A stretch of DNA of 64,000 nucleotides from KBS-96 sp964247975 (GTDB lineage: Bacteria; Acidobacteriota; Terriglobia; Bryobacterales; Bryobacteraceae). The notes beneath the pieces were generated by a model. That model was not told where the DNA came from, searched no databases, and saw nothing but the letters and a program-made list of their open reading frames with translations. Made by a program: the position numbers and the translations under genes. Location of the stretch: positions 16,843 to 80,842 of the forward strand of contig CAXTWH010000023.1 of the NCBI GenBank assembly GCA_964247975.1, given 5' to 3'. Position 1 is the stretch's first letter, and each line of letters opens with the position of its first letter. Below are positions 17,661 through 26,296 of the stretch, in pieces.

Positions 17661-17694
17661 GCGGTAAAATGGTTTTTAGCCTAAAGTTGAGAAC

Positions 17695-19227
17695 TCAAGT
17701 CACTGGACCTGGATTGAAAGGCGCCAGCGCGTTTCCGAGTCCCCAATATTCAGCCCAGGTTTTTTTGCGTCCGCTCGCTACAGCCAGCACGAATCGGAAA
17801 ATTTCCCGACCCGTTTCCTCGATGGTGGAGTGACCGGTTGCAATCCGCCCTGCGTCGATGTCGATCAGGTCGGGCCATTTTTCGGCGAGCGCGGTGCGCG
17901 ATGAAACTTTAATCACGGGAACTAGCGAGAGTCCGTAAGGTGAGCCTTCGCCGGTAGTAAAGATATGCAGATTCATGGACGCAAGCTGCTGTGTGCCACA
18001 GATGAAGTCGCTGGCCGGCGTGGCCGCAAACACCAATCCTTTGCTTGTTACTTTTTCACCGTGACGAGCCACAGCGGTGATCGCAGTGCTGCCGGCTTTG
18101 GCAATGGAGCCTAATGCTTTTTCAACGATGTTCGACAGTCCGCCTCGCTTATTGCCGGGCGTGGGGTTTGCGCTCCGGTCGGCTTGCCCACGGGCGAGGT
18201 AGTCGTCATACCATTGCATTTCACGAATCAAGCTTCGTGCTACGTCTTTATTGCAAGCGCGCGGGGTCAGCAGATGAATGGCATCGCGCACTTCGGTAAC
18301 TTCGGAAAATAAAACCGTTGCGCCGGCACGAACCAGCAGATCAGCAGCATAGCCGACCGCCGGATTGCACGTCACGCCCGAGAAAGCGTCGCTGCCGCCG
18401 CATTGCAGCCCAACCACCAGCTTCGACGCCGGACAAGTTTGACGACGACGTTCGTTCAACATAACCAATCGCTTTTCAGCAGCTTGCATGATCGCGGCGA
18501 TGCTCTCCCCGAAACCTCGTTGATCCTGCAAGCGGATGAGATTGGGTTCGTTTAGCACGGGAAAGTCGCTTGAAAACAAACGAGCGGGCTGCAATTTTTC
18601 GCAGCCCAAGCCGACCACTAACGGCTGCGCGGCCAGGTTCGCGTGAAGGCTGATGTGCTTCAAGGTTTGAATGGGGATCGCAGCTTGGGGCGCATCAATG
18701 GCAACGCCGCACCCATAGGTATGGGTAATTGCTACGACATCATCGACGTTCGGAAAGCGCGGCAGCAGTTCTGCTTTAATGCGTCGCACAGCATAATCCA
18801 CTGTAGGCGCGACGCATTGAACGGTAGTCGTAATACCGAGAATGTTCTTGGTGCCAGCACTGCCATCAGAGTTAACATAGCCTTCAAAAGTTTGATCGTT
18901 CACGGGCGGAAGCGGCGCAGGAACTGCGGTCGCCAGCCGCACATCTTGCAGTTTTGGCGGTACCGGCAGGTCGAGCATCTCTTCACGAACCCAACTGCCT
19001 GCTTCCATTCCGCGATTGGCGTAGCCGATAATCTGCCCATAGCGCAGAACCGGATCTCCCGCATTCAAACTGCTCAGTGTCAGCTTATGCGACTGCGGAA
19101 TATCCTCGCGCACTGTAAAGCCATCCGGCAATGCGGTTCCCGCAGCAATACCTTCTGAATCAACAACAATGGCGACATTGTCGGCTTGGTGAACACGAAT
19201 AAATAAAGGCGGCAGAACAGATTTCAT
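17695..19227 (-). CDS. garD: D-galactarate (or altronate-type) dehydratase, UxaA/GarD family
   Basis: A 510-residue cytoplasmic dehydratase. The N-terminal SAF domain (about 1-90, FIRVHQADNVAIVVDSEGI) is followed by the large catalytic domain with the GarD-like string HTYGCGVAIDAPQA, VVGLGCEKLQPARL and QCGGSDAFSGVTCNPAVGYA. Length and motifs fit galactarate dehydratase better than altronate hydrolase, since GarD has GCEKLQPERL at this point. The reaction is galactarate to 5-dehydro-4-deoxyglucarate plus water, and iron is expected as cofactor. Its ATG overlaps the kdgD stop by one base (TAATG), and kdgD uses its product. It is the last gene of the gudD-kdgD-garD operon; the exact substrate (galactarate, glucarate or altronate) rests on context. 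Confidence 0.88.
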   Translation of the reverse strand: MKSVLPPLFIRVHQADNVAIVVDSEGIAAGTALPDGFTVREDIPQSHKLTLSSLNAGDPVLRYGQIIGYANRGMEAGSWVREEMLDLPVPPKLQDVRLATAVPAPLPPVNDQTFEGYVNSDGSAGTKNILGITTTVQCVAPTVDYAVRRIKAELLPRFPNVDDVVAITHTYGCGVAIDAPQAAIPIQTLKHISLHANLAAQPLVVGLGCEKLQPARLFSSDFPVLNEPNLIRLQDQRGFGESIAAIMQAAEKRLVMLNERRRQTCPASKLVVGLQCGGSDAFSGVTCNPAVGYAADLLVRAGATVLFSEVTEVRDAIHLLTPRACNKDVARSLIREMQWYDDYLARGQADRSANPTPGNKRGGLSNIVEKALGSIAKAGSTAITAVARHGEKVTSKGLVFAATPASDFICGTQQLASMNLHIFTTGEGSPYGLSLVPVIKVSSRTALAEKWPDLIDIDAGRIATGHSTIEETGREIFRFVLAVASGRKKTWAEYWGLGNALAPFNPGPVT

Positions 19228-20147
19228 TAACGTGAAGGAACGGGCGCGAAGGCACGATATACATCCATCAGTGTACGAATGTCCTCAATATCTTCAGAAC
19301 AACAATTCACTAAAGGAGGACGCACCGGGCCGGCCTTTCTGCCCAGAATTTCCATCGCTTCTTTCATCACGGCCACTTCATAGCCCCTGGCCCGCTCCCT
19401 GATGGCATACAGTGGATGAACATATTTTTCCATCAGTTCATTCAGTTTTTCAAAATCCTTTTGCAACCCGGCTTCCGCCAGCGCGAGCGAGACCGGCGGC
19501 GAAATGTTGGAGATGCTCGATGTATAAGCCTGAACGCCAATGGCGAAGTAACCCGGCACGCAGTCATCGCCGATTCCGCCGAACCAGGCCAAACGGTCGC
19601 CATTGTAGTTCATGATCCGTTGATACTTACGAGTATCGCCTTGGCCGTCTTTCCAGGCCGCCAGCGTCGGCACGCAATCCGCCAGACGCGCCACCATTTC
19701 GGGAGTGAACACTGCCCAGTCACGGCTATACACCATGAAAGGCAATCCGCTAATGGAAGCAATCGCCTGGTAGTAAGCGAACAAGCCTTCCGACGGAGCA
19801 AGATTGTAATAAGGCGGCAAAGCTAACAAGCACTGCGCCCCGGCTTTCTCGGCTCGCCGCGCAATCTCCTGTCCCATCGGCACGTTGAAGCCGGTTCCCG
19901 CTACCACCGGCATTCGGCCATTTACTGCTTTCACAGTCGTGGCGATCACTTGTTCCGCTTCTTCCACCGACAACGAATATAACTCGCCGGTGCCGCCGGC
20001 TGCTACCAGCGCACAAAACGGGTACGAAGCCATTTCATCCACATTGCGCTCCAGCGCAGCAAGGTCAAGCGTCAGGTTATCGCGAAACGGCGTGACCGGA
20101 AAACCGAACACGCCTCGCAGGTTCGAAACAAAAGCGCGTGCATTCAC
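19227..20147 (-). CDS. kdgD: 5-dehydro-4-deoxyglucarate dehydratase
   Basis: A 306-residue member of the DapA/NAL TIM-barrel family. It has the Schiff-base Lys166 (AAWKDGQGD), the catalytic Tyr140 (FMVYSRD) and the GGTGELYSLS carboxylate-binding loop. KdgD dehydrates and decarboxylates 5-dehydro-4-deoxyglucarate to 2-oxoglutarate semialdehyde, which later enters the TCA cycle as 2-oxoglutarate. It lies between gudD (44 bp upstream) and garD (1-bp overlap), the two dehydratases that make its substrate from glucarate and galactarate. No semialdehyde dehydrogenase is in this window. Confidence 0.93.
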   Translation of the reverse strand: MNARAFVSNLRGVFGFPVTPFRDNLTLDLAALERNVDEMASYPFCALVAAGGTGELYSLSVEEAEQVIATTVKAVNGRMPVVAGTGFNVPMGQEIARRAEKAGAQCLLALPPYYNLAPSEGLFAYYQAIASISGLPFMVYSRDWAVFTPEMVARLADCVPTLAAWKDGQGDTRKYQRIMNYNGDRLAWFGGIGDDCVPGYFAIGVQAYTSSISNISPPVSLALAEAGLQKDFEKLNELMEKYVHPLYAIRERARGYEVAVMKEAMEILGRKAGPVRPPLVNCCSEDIEDIRTLMDVYRAFAPVPSR

Positions 20148-20191
20148 AGAGTTCAGTATAGGGAATCACCATGCTTTCAGCTTGCAAATCG

Positions 20192-21502
20192 TTACCAGCG
20201 CGGAAGAACACGCTTCCAGTTCGGGTCAACGTGCTGGCGCATTTCTGCTTCGTCGTCGCGTTTGCGAAAAGGTATCCGGTCGTAGCGTTCGCGTCCGCGG
20301 GCGAGCTGGTCATAATCCAGCTCCACGCCTAAGCCCGGCTTTTCGGGAATTTCCACCGCGCCGTCCCGAAACGGAATGCGCCCGCCCGCCACAATTTCGT
20401 CTTGCTCGGTTTGCCAGGGGTAATGGGTGTCACAGGCATATGTCAAATTGGGACAAGCAGCGGCCACGTGAGTCATTGCCATCAGGCTTACGCCTAAGTG
20501 ACTGTTGGAGTGCATGGATAATCCTATACCCAGGGATTGACAAAGATGCGAAAGGTACTGCACTTGACGCAGACCACCCCAATAATGCGGATCAGATAAA
20601 ACAATCTGCACGGCCTCCAGATCACGGGCTTTCACCACATCTTGAAAGCTAGTAACTGCTACGTTGCTGCCAAACAAAATATCAACATTATTCGCCAGCA
20701 ATCTGCGCCGCACTTCGCCCATTCCTTCCAGCGTGGCGCAGGGATCTTCCAGATAGCCGCCGTTTGCAAGAGCTTCTTTCAGAGCATCGCCTACTTCAAC
20801 CGATGTGTCGATCGACCAAGCGCAGTTCGGGTCAATCCGCAAAGGAACATCCGGCCCAAACTCCGAGCGCAGTTCCAGCACCGTTTCAATTTCCAGCGCA
20901 GGCTCCAACACTCCCGCTTTCAGCTTTACTTCTTGAAAGCCATATTCCTGGATCATGTCGCGGCATTCGCGCACAGTTGAACGCGGGTCCAGCACTTCGC
21001 CGTATTTATCCCCGTAGCGGCCATCGCCGCCGCCACCCGCGTGTTTGTAAAACAGGTAAGCGGAAAACGGAACCCGGTCGCGCACACGGCCGCCGATCAC
21101 GTCGCAGACCGGCCTTCTTACGGCTTTGCCGATGATGTCGAGGCAGGCAATCTCAATTGCGGCAAAAGTCCGGTTATTCTGATCGAGCGGATTTTCACCC
21201 GGTACCAGCCAGGTCTGCGTTCGTCCGCCCGGAACAGGGGCGTCCTGCTTCGCTTCGCGCCCCATCTGCTCGTAAAGCCCTGCCAGTTGAAACGGGTCCA
21301 TGCCGATCAGGCGGTTGCGCATTGCTTCCAAAGCCGACCGGGGGCCGTCGCCGCCGTAAGTTTCGCTCACGCCGGTAATGCCGTCATCGGTTGTAAGCTC
21401 CACCACCGTTCGCAGCGCCCAAGGCGCATGTAGACCGTAAGAACTGCGCAGCGGCGGATCGGCAATCGCAATTGAATGCAGCGTCATGGAGGAAATTTTC
21501 AT
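20192..21502 (-). CDS. gudD: Glucarate dehydratase, enolase superfamily
   Basis: A 436-residue enolase-superfamily enzyme of the glucarate-dehydratase branch: YGLHAPWALRTVVELTTDDG, the KxK base motif at Lys193/Lys195 (VKLKAG), metal ligand Asp224 with Asn226 (IDPNCAW), and the catalytic His region MHSNSHLG (331-335). It dehydrates D-glucarate (or L-idarate) to 5-dehydro-4-deoxyglucarate in the cytoplasm with Mg2+. It is first gene of the gudD-kdgD-garD operon and is divergent from the ACS-type MFS carrier at 21559. The two share a short 56-bp upstream region, so both are probably induced together. Confidence 0.93.
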   Translation of the reverse strand: MKISSMTLHSIAIADPPLRSSYGLHAPWALRTVVELTTDDGITGVSETYGGDGPRSALEAMRNRLIGMDPFQLAGLYEQMGREAKQDAPVPGGRTQTWLVPGENPLDQNNRTFAAIEIACLDIIGKAVRRPVCDVIGGRVRDRVPFSAYLFYKHAGGGGDGRYGDKYGEVLDPRSTVRECRDMIQEYGFQEVKLKAGVLEPALEIETVLELRSEFGPDVPLRIDPNCAWSIDTSVEVGDALKEALANGGYLEDPCATLEGMGEVRRRLLANNVDILFGSNVAVTSFQDVVKARDLEAVQIVLSDPHYWGGLRQVQYLSHLCQSLGIGLSMHSNSHLGVSLMAMTHVAAACPNLTYACDTHYPWQTEQDEIVAGGRIPFRDGAVEIPEKPGLGVELDYDQLARGRERYDRIPFRKRDDEAEMRQHVDPNWKRVLPRW

Positions 21503-21558
21503 GGGCCTAGTTTTATTGTTTGCACTTTTGCCGCTTGTGATACGTTTATTGCGGCTTC

Positions 21559-22809
21559 ATGGAGACTTCTTTACCAATCAGCCATCTTCGCAAATGGGCC
21601 GTGGTTTGGGTTCTTGCGCTCGGCATGGTGATCGCTTATGTGGACCGCGCCAACCTGTCGGTTGTTCTTGTTTTGCAGGCTTTTCGCCAACACTTTCATT
21701 TGAGCGATCTTGACCGTGGCTTCCTGAACTCGGCTTTTTTCTGGAGCTACGCGGTTCTCCAGATTCCCGCAGGCTCCATCGTGGACCGTTACGGGGCAAA
21801 AATTCCTTACGCGCTTGGTTTCTGCTTTTGGAGCCTGATCTCGGCGGCAACCGGTTTGACGCAAAACGTAATGCAGCTTGTTCTCGTCCGCCTGATGCTG
21901 GGCGTGGGCGAATCAATCAGCACCGCCGCCAGCCTGCGCTGGATTCGCTTTAACTGCGCGGAAGGAGAGCGCGGTTTAGCTACCGGCATTCTGTTTGCCG
22001 GAACCAAGATCGGCGCGGCCATCGGTGTGCCTGCCGCTGCGTTTCTGGTGGTTCATTCCAACTGGCGATTGATGTTTCTGATTCTCGGCTTGGGCGGTTT
22101 AGTTTGGCTGCTGGCTTGGCTGCCGCTGGCGCGGAATGATTGGCAAAGCAGCAGAACCACAAACGATTTCCAGGCTCCGGCTTCAATTGGGCTGCTCGCC
22201 TTACTGAAAACTCGAACTATGTGGGGCATTATTCTAGGCACGTTCTCTTACAACTATTTCATCTATTTTTGCTTGACCTGGCTTCCGGCTTACTTCGTAG
22301 AGCGGCGAAGTTTATCGCTCAACTCCATGAGCCTTTACACCATGTTCAGCTTTGGCGGCATGGCTGCGGTGGGCATTGCCGCCGGTTGGTGGTCCGATCA
22401 ACTGATACGCAAAGGTCAGGATCCTATCCGCGTTCGTAGAGTGTTCACTATTCTCGGCTTGGTGGCGGGTTCTACTGAAATCATCGGCGCGTTGTCGCAT
22501 TCCCAATCCGTGTCGCTGTTTTTTGCCCTATTCTCGCTCAGTGGCTTGGGATTGACCACGGCGAATTATTGGGCATTAACGCAGACGCTAGTACCCAAAA
22601 CCATAATCGGCAGAGTGGTGGGATTGCAGAATTTTGCCTCCAATTGTTCCGGCATCGTTGCGCCAGTGTTAACAGGATGGCTGAAACAGACTACCGGGAG
22701 TTATGCAGCGCCGATGGGCGCGGTATTAATCGTGCTGCTGCTCGGTATTTTTGCCTATGGCGTTCTGGTGAAGCAGCAAACCGGCAGCTACGAAGCGGCT
22801 ATTTCGTAA
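21559..22809 (+). CDS. MFS transporter, probable glucarate/galactarate carrier (GudP-like)
   Basis: A 416-residue, 12-helix anion:cation symporter-family carrier. Helix 1 covers about 11-30 (WAVVWVLALGMVIAYVDRANLSVVL), followed by the family loop GSIVDRYGAKIPY. Divergent placement against gudD-kdgD-garD makes sugar diacid:H+ symport the most likely role, as for GudP/GarP. A second in-frame ATG lies upstream at 21486 only in another frame, so this ATG is preferred. A bidirectional hairpin follows the stop codon. Confidence 0.92.
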   Translation: METSLPISHLRKWAVVWVLALGMVIAYVDRANLSVVLVLQAFRQHFHLSDLDRGFLNSAFFWSYAVLQIPAGSIVDRYGAKIPYALGFCFWSLISAATGLTQNVMQLVLVRLMLGVGESISTAASLRWIRFNCAEGERGLATGILFAGTKIGAAIGVPAAAFLVVHSNWRLMFLILGLGGLVWLLAWLPLARNDWQSSRTTNDFQAPASIGLLALLKTRTMWGIILGTFSYNYFIYFCLTWLPAYFVERRSLSLNSMSLYTMFSFGGMAAVGIAAGWWSDQLIRKGQDPIRVRRVFTILGLVAGSTEIIGALSHSQSVSLFFALFSLSGLGLTTANYWALTQTLVPKTIIGRVVGLQNFASNCSGIVAPVLTGWLKQTTGSYAAPMGAVLIVLLLGIFAYGVLVKQQTGSYEAAIS

Positions 22810-22820
22810 AATCGCATCAA

Positions 22821-22850
22821 TAAAAAAGGAGCGCCGTTGCTGGGCGCTCC
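22821..22850 (-). terminator. Rho-independent terminator of the YncE/phosphoesterase gene (possibly bidirectional)
   Basis: An 8-bp GC-rich stem (GGAGCGCC / GGCGCTCC, 7-nt loop) between two convergent genes. Read on the minus strand the stem is followed by TTTTTTA, a good terminator for the gene ending at 22886. On the plus strand it is followed by a weaker T-rich run after CAATTGA, so it may also serve the MFS gene. Confidence 0.8.
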
Positions 22851-22885
22851 CAATTGATTTTTGTTGTGGATTAGTTTTTAGTTAG

Positions 22886-25822
22886 TTACTGACCACGCGA
22901 TCCTGAAGCCGGTTGTGTTTCAGCAGCGGCAGGTACGGTGATGTTGTAGTGCGACAGAAGTTCCTGGCGGTTCTGGCGCAAGTCTAAACCGGTTGGTGCG
23001 GGATAAGGCTTGTTGCCCATCAGTCCTTTCCACAGAATGCGATTGTAAGCTTCGCCATCAAGCAGATCTTCGGTGTTGAAGTTCAAACCTTTAGTGGCGT
23101 TAGCCCAATATTCCGCATTGTGGGTAGGATGCAGAACTTGATCCTTGTTCTTCGCCAGTTCCGGCGGCAGTAGTTGCGTACCGTAAAGATAAGAAGAAGG
23201 TTCCGCGTAAAATTGCCATTTCTTCTGGTGCACGTTGAACACGTCCAGCATCGGTTGAGCAACGGCATCGTTCAGGTTGATCGGTTCAAGCCCTAGAACA
23301 GCTTCTATAGTACGCAGCAGGTTCACGGTATTGTACTCAGTGGAAATTAACGCGCCTTGTTTTACGTAAGGGCCGACAATGAACCCGATACTGCGGTGAG
23401 AGTCAACGTGGTCGCCGCCATCCTGTGAATCGTCTTCGCTGATAAAGATCAGCGTATTGTCTTTGTACAGCGGACTCTGCGAGATTTTCTGAATCAGCAA
23501 GCCGACAGCGTAATCGTTATCGGCTACCTGCAGCTCCGGCGTGTTTACGCCCAGAATGGCGGAACTGTAGTTCCCGGTGTGGTCATGCGCCAATCGCACC
23601 AAGTTTAACTGCGGCAATCCGCCGCTTGCATATTTGGTATCAAATTCTCGCGCCCATTCCTTGTACAGGAAGTAATCAGGGAAGGATTGATCGAAGCCGC
23701 GAAAATAGGGGTCGGTATAGGGGCGCAGGGCGGGGCTGGTGGAATAAGCAACCTGTAGGTTCTTCGAGTAAGGATTGATTTCCTCCGGTATCGCATATTG
23801 AGCTACCACGGCCGGCGGATGATAACGAACCAGATCAAGAAAGAAGCCGTAGTTGCGAATGGTGAGGTTCGCCCGCAATGCCTGGTCCCACAGATAGCCG
23901 GTACCGGCTTCGTTGCCGTCCGCGCCGTCGGAACCGGAAGCATTATTCTGCCCGGCCAGCACATCAGGATCATTCAGCGTTAAAGGATTCGCCGCCAGGC
24001 GTTCGGCCAGCGTCGCGAAAGCAATGTTCGTGTTTCGGTTGGTGCCTTCTGAATCATTGCTTAAACCGCGTCCGGCGTAGTTCACCGAGGTCTGTTTTTC
24101 AACAACGTCGGGGGCGCGCGCCGATACGCTCCAGGGCCAGCCGTCCATGCTGACTTCGCTGCGGTCGAAGTAGTTGTCCAGCGTAACAAAGTTTAAAGCT
24201 AAATTGTGGATGTTGGGAGTAATGGACTGGCCGAATTCAGTTAAGCTTGGGTCGCCGTTGCCGATGGGCAGATCACCCAGCACCTGATCATAGGTACGGT
24301 TTTCTCTCAGGATGTAAATAACGTGTTTGATGTTCTTCTTCAAAAAATCCAGTTTCTGCTGTTGAGCGGCGGTTAACGCTGCCTGGAAATTATTGTTTTT
24401 CGAGACGATGTTGGTCAGGTTCGTCAACTGCTTCGCGTTCGGAACAGGAAACGTTTGCAATCCAGCTTTGATAAGTTGCAGGTTGTAGCCGTTGGAAGCA
24501 TTGCAGGCGGCGGCGGAGGCAGCAGTTAAGCCTTTGCAATATTGGGCATTAGGACCGGTCGGCGATTTGCCGTTCACAACGTAAGCGTAGCTGCCGTCCG
24601 CGCTGAGGCTGATGGAATTGGGATACCAGCCGGTCGGGATCAGACCGACAACTTTGCTGCCCGACGGATCGAGCGAAACAACGGCAACATTGTTCAAGTT
24701 GCCGTTAGTGACGTACAGTGTTGTCTCGTCCGGGCTGAGCGTGACGCTGTTGGTGTTGCTGCCTGATAAGGTTTTATACGCTGCCGGCAAAACACCGTCC
24801 GGCGCGCTGACCGGTATGGTTTCGAGCACCGAACGCGAGGCAGTGTCAATCACTGCTACCGTGTCGGTTTGATCCAAAGCCACGAACAATTTTGTGGCTG
24901 CCTGGTTCAAAACCATTCGGTTCGGCTGACCTTTTACGCTGATGCGGGCTGATAACGAAGCAGCGCCGGAAATGTCAACTTCATCGATTTCACGATCGCG
25001 AATGCTCGACACGTAAGCAGTTTCATTGCCTTTGATAACTACCCAGAACGGGTAATCGCCGCCCGCGATGCCTGATTGTGTAGGATCAATTTTGCCCGGC
25101 CGCAGGTCGAATTCATCGGTTTTCACCCAGGCGCCAGTGCTGCGGCTCAAAACGCTAACCGAGTCGTTGTAATAATCGGCAACAACCATCTTCAAGCCGT
25201 TTTGGGTAACGGCAATTCCGGCAGCCTCCGGTTTTACGCCGAGACCATTGCCTGTGGTATGCCCTAACGCCAGGGGACTTCCTTGCGCTTCCGCCCAGGT
25301 GTTATTGGCGCCTTTGGTAAAGATGTGTACGTTGTCGTCATCTCCGCCTGTTACGTAAAATTCATCGAAAACTGGGTTAAAAGCAATGCCGTTGTAAGTG
25401 TTCGGAATCTGCAAAACCTGGCGCTTCACCGGCCGCTGCTGAGAAATGTCGTAAACGAATACGTATTCTTTTGAATCGTTCGGATTCCGGCTTCCCAGGT
25501 TATCGCCTGTTGAATAGTTCACCAGGTTGTAGCCGCTCGTAAGCACCAGCATCGTAGTTTTATCCGGGCTGATAACGGTGGTTACGGCTTGTCCGACTAC
25601 GTATTCAGGATTGTCAGCCAACCCTGGATTGAGCAGTTGGAAGGTTGACCGGGGCGGAGCTAAAGGAGTAATGATTTGGCCCGTATTGGGAACAGCTTGT
25701 CCGGCTACGGGATAGTAGGTTGCTTGCGGTGCAGCTTTTTGTTGGGCAAACAATCCACTGGGATGGACAACTACGGATGCAGCTAAGGCAGCCGTTGCAA
25801 ACGCGGATCGATACCGCTTCAT
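22886..25822 (-). CDS. Secreted YncE-like beta-propeller / phosphoesterase fusion protein
   Basis: Exported protein of 978 residues. The ATG at 25822 was chosen because AGGAGGG lies 6 nt upstream and a signal peptide follows (KRYRSAFATAALAASVVVHPSGLFAQQ); a longer frame to 25876 lacks both. Residues about 60-440 form a YncE-like seven-bladed propeller (YVTNGNLNNVAVVSL, YAYVVNGKSPTGP-type blades). Residues about 500-920 form an alkaline-phosphatase-superfamily phosphoesterase (HVIYILRENRTYDQVLGDL, NFVTLDNYF, ISEDDSQDGGDHVDSHR), similar to acid phosphatase/phospholipase C proteins. Such bifunctional proteins are frequent in Acidobacteriota; the substrate is unknown. It lies divergent to a TonB-dependent receptor across a 470-bp AT-rich gap. 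Confidence 0.9.
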   Translation of the reverse strand: MKRYRSAFATAALAASVVVHPSGLFAQQKAAPQATYYPVAGQAVPNTGQIITPLAPPRSTFQLLNPGLADNPEYVVGQAVTTVISPDKTTMLVLTSGYNLVNYSTGDNLGSRNPNDSKEYVFVYDISQQRPVKRQVLQIPNTYNGIAFNPVFDEFYVTGGDDDNVHIFTKGANNTWAEAQGSPLALGHTTGNGLGVKPEAAGIAVTQNGLKMVVADYYNDSVSVLSRSTGAWVKTDEFDLRPGKIDPTQSGIAGGDYPFWVVIKGNETAYVSSIRDREIDEVDISGAASLSARISVKGQPNRMVLNQAATKLFVALDQTDTVAVIDTASRSVLETIPVSAPDGVLPAAYKTLSGSNTNSVTLSPDETTLYVTNGNLNNVAVVSLDPSGSKVVGLIPTGWYPNSISLSADGSYAYVVNGKSPTGPNAQYCKGLTAASAAACNASNGYNLQLIKAGLQTFPVPNAKQLTNLTNIVSKNNNFQAALTAAQQQKLDFLKKNIKHVIYILRENRTYDQVLGDLPIGNGDPSLTEFGQSITPNIHNLALNFVTLDNYFDRSEVSMDGWPWSVSARAPDVVEKQTSVNYAGRGLSNDSEGTNRNTNIAFATLAERLAANPLTLNDPDVLAGQNNASGSDGADGNEAGTGYLWDQALRANLTIRNYGFFLDLVRYHPPAVVAQYAIPEEINPYSKNLQVAYSTSPALRPYTDPYFRGFDQSFPDYFLYKEWAREFDTKYASGGLPQLNLVRLAHDHTGNYSSAILGVNTPELQVADNDYAVGLLIQKISQSPLYKDNTLIFISEDDSQDGGDHVDSHRSIGFIVGPYVKQGALISTEYNTVNLLRTIEAVLGLEPINLNDAVAQPMLDVFNVHQKKWQFYAEPSSYLYGTQLLPPELAKNKDQVLHPTHNAEYWANATKGLNFNTEDLLDGEAYNRILWKGLMGNKPYPAPTGLDLRQNRQELLSHYNITVPAAAETQPASGSRGQ

Positions 25823-26296
25823 GAGGAACCCTCCTGAGTGTGGAAAAAGAAAACACAATTCAATGTGGTCTTGCAAAAACTTAAGTGGTTGCCTGTAACA
25901 CAGCGCGCCCTTGCTTCTACAACTGCATTCCGCAGTGAACGACCATCATCAGTGTCGTTGTTTGTTGTTGCTAGAGCGTTTCAAACTGGTGTTTTCTTGG
26001 TGAGATCGCAAACAGCTTATGTACTAGCCAGTTCTTTTAACTAGCAGCACAGAAGTGCGTTAGATCAGCATTCACGATTTATTTTGCTGGAGCCAAAAAA
26101 CATTTTTGTTTACAGCTTGAATAACTGAAACAAGTTGCAAAAAATACATTTGCGTGAAATCGTTTTACAATTCTTGCCGGAAACAACATTCCGCGTCGGT
26201 ATTCATACATTTTTAACTATCGCAGGATAACGTGTTGAGCAGGTTTGTCATTAAACAGTAGCCTTCGCTTTGTACGCTACCAAATTGAGCATCAAA
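25823..26296. other. AT-rich divergent intergenic region
   Basis: About 470 bp between two divergent genes for exported proteins. It is markedly more AT-rich than its surroundings (A/T runs near 26080-26215) and presumably carries both promoters. I found no conserved RNA fold, repeat or convincing reading frame; the 68-codon frame at 25838 lacks family signals. Confidence 0.5.

Noticed and set aside
25838..26044. 68-codon plus-strand frame in the AT-rich gap
   Set aside because: Composition unlike a coding gene, no ribosome-binding site and no recognisable family.
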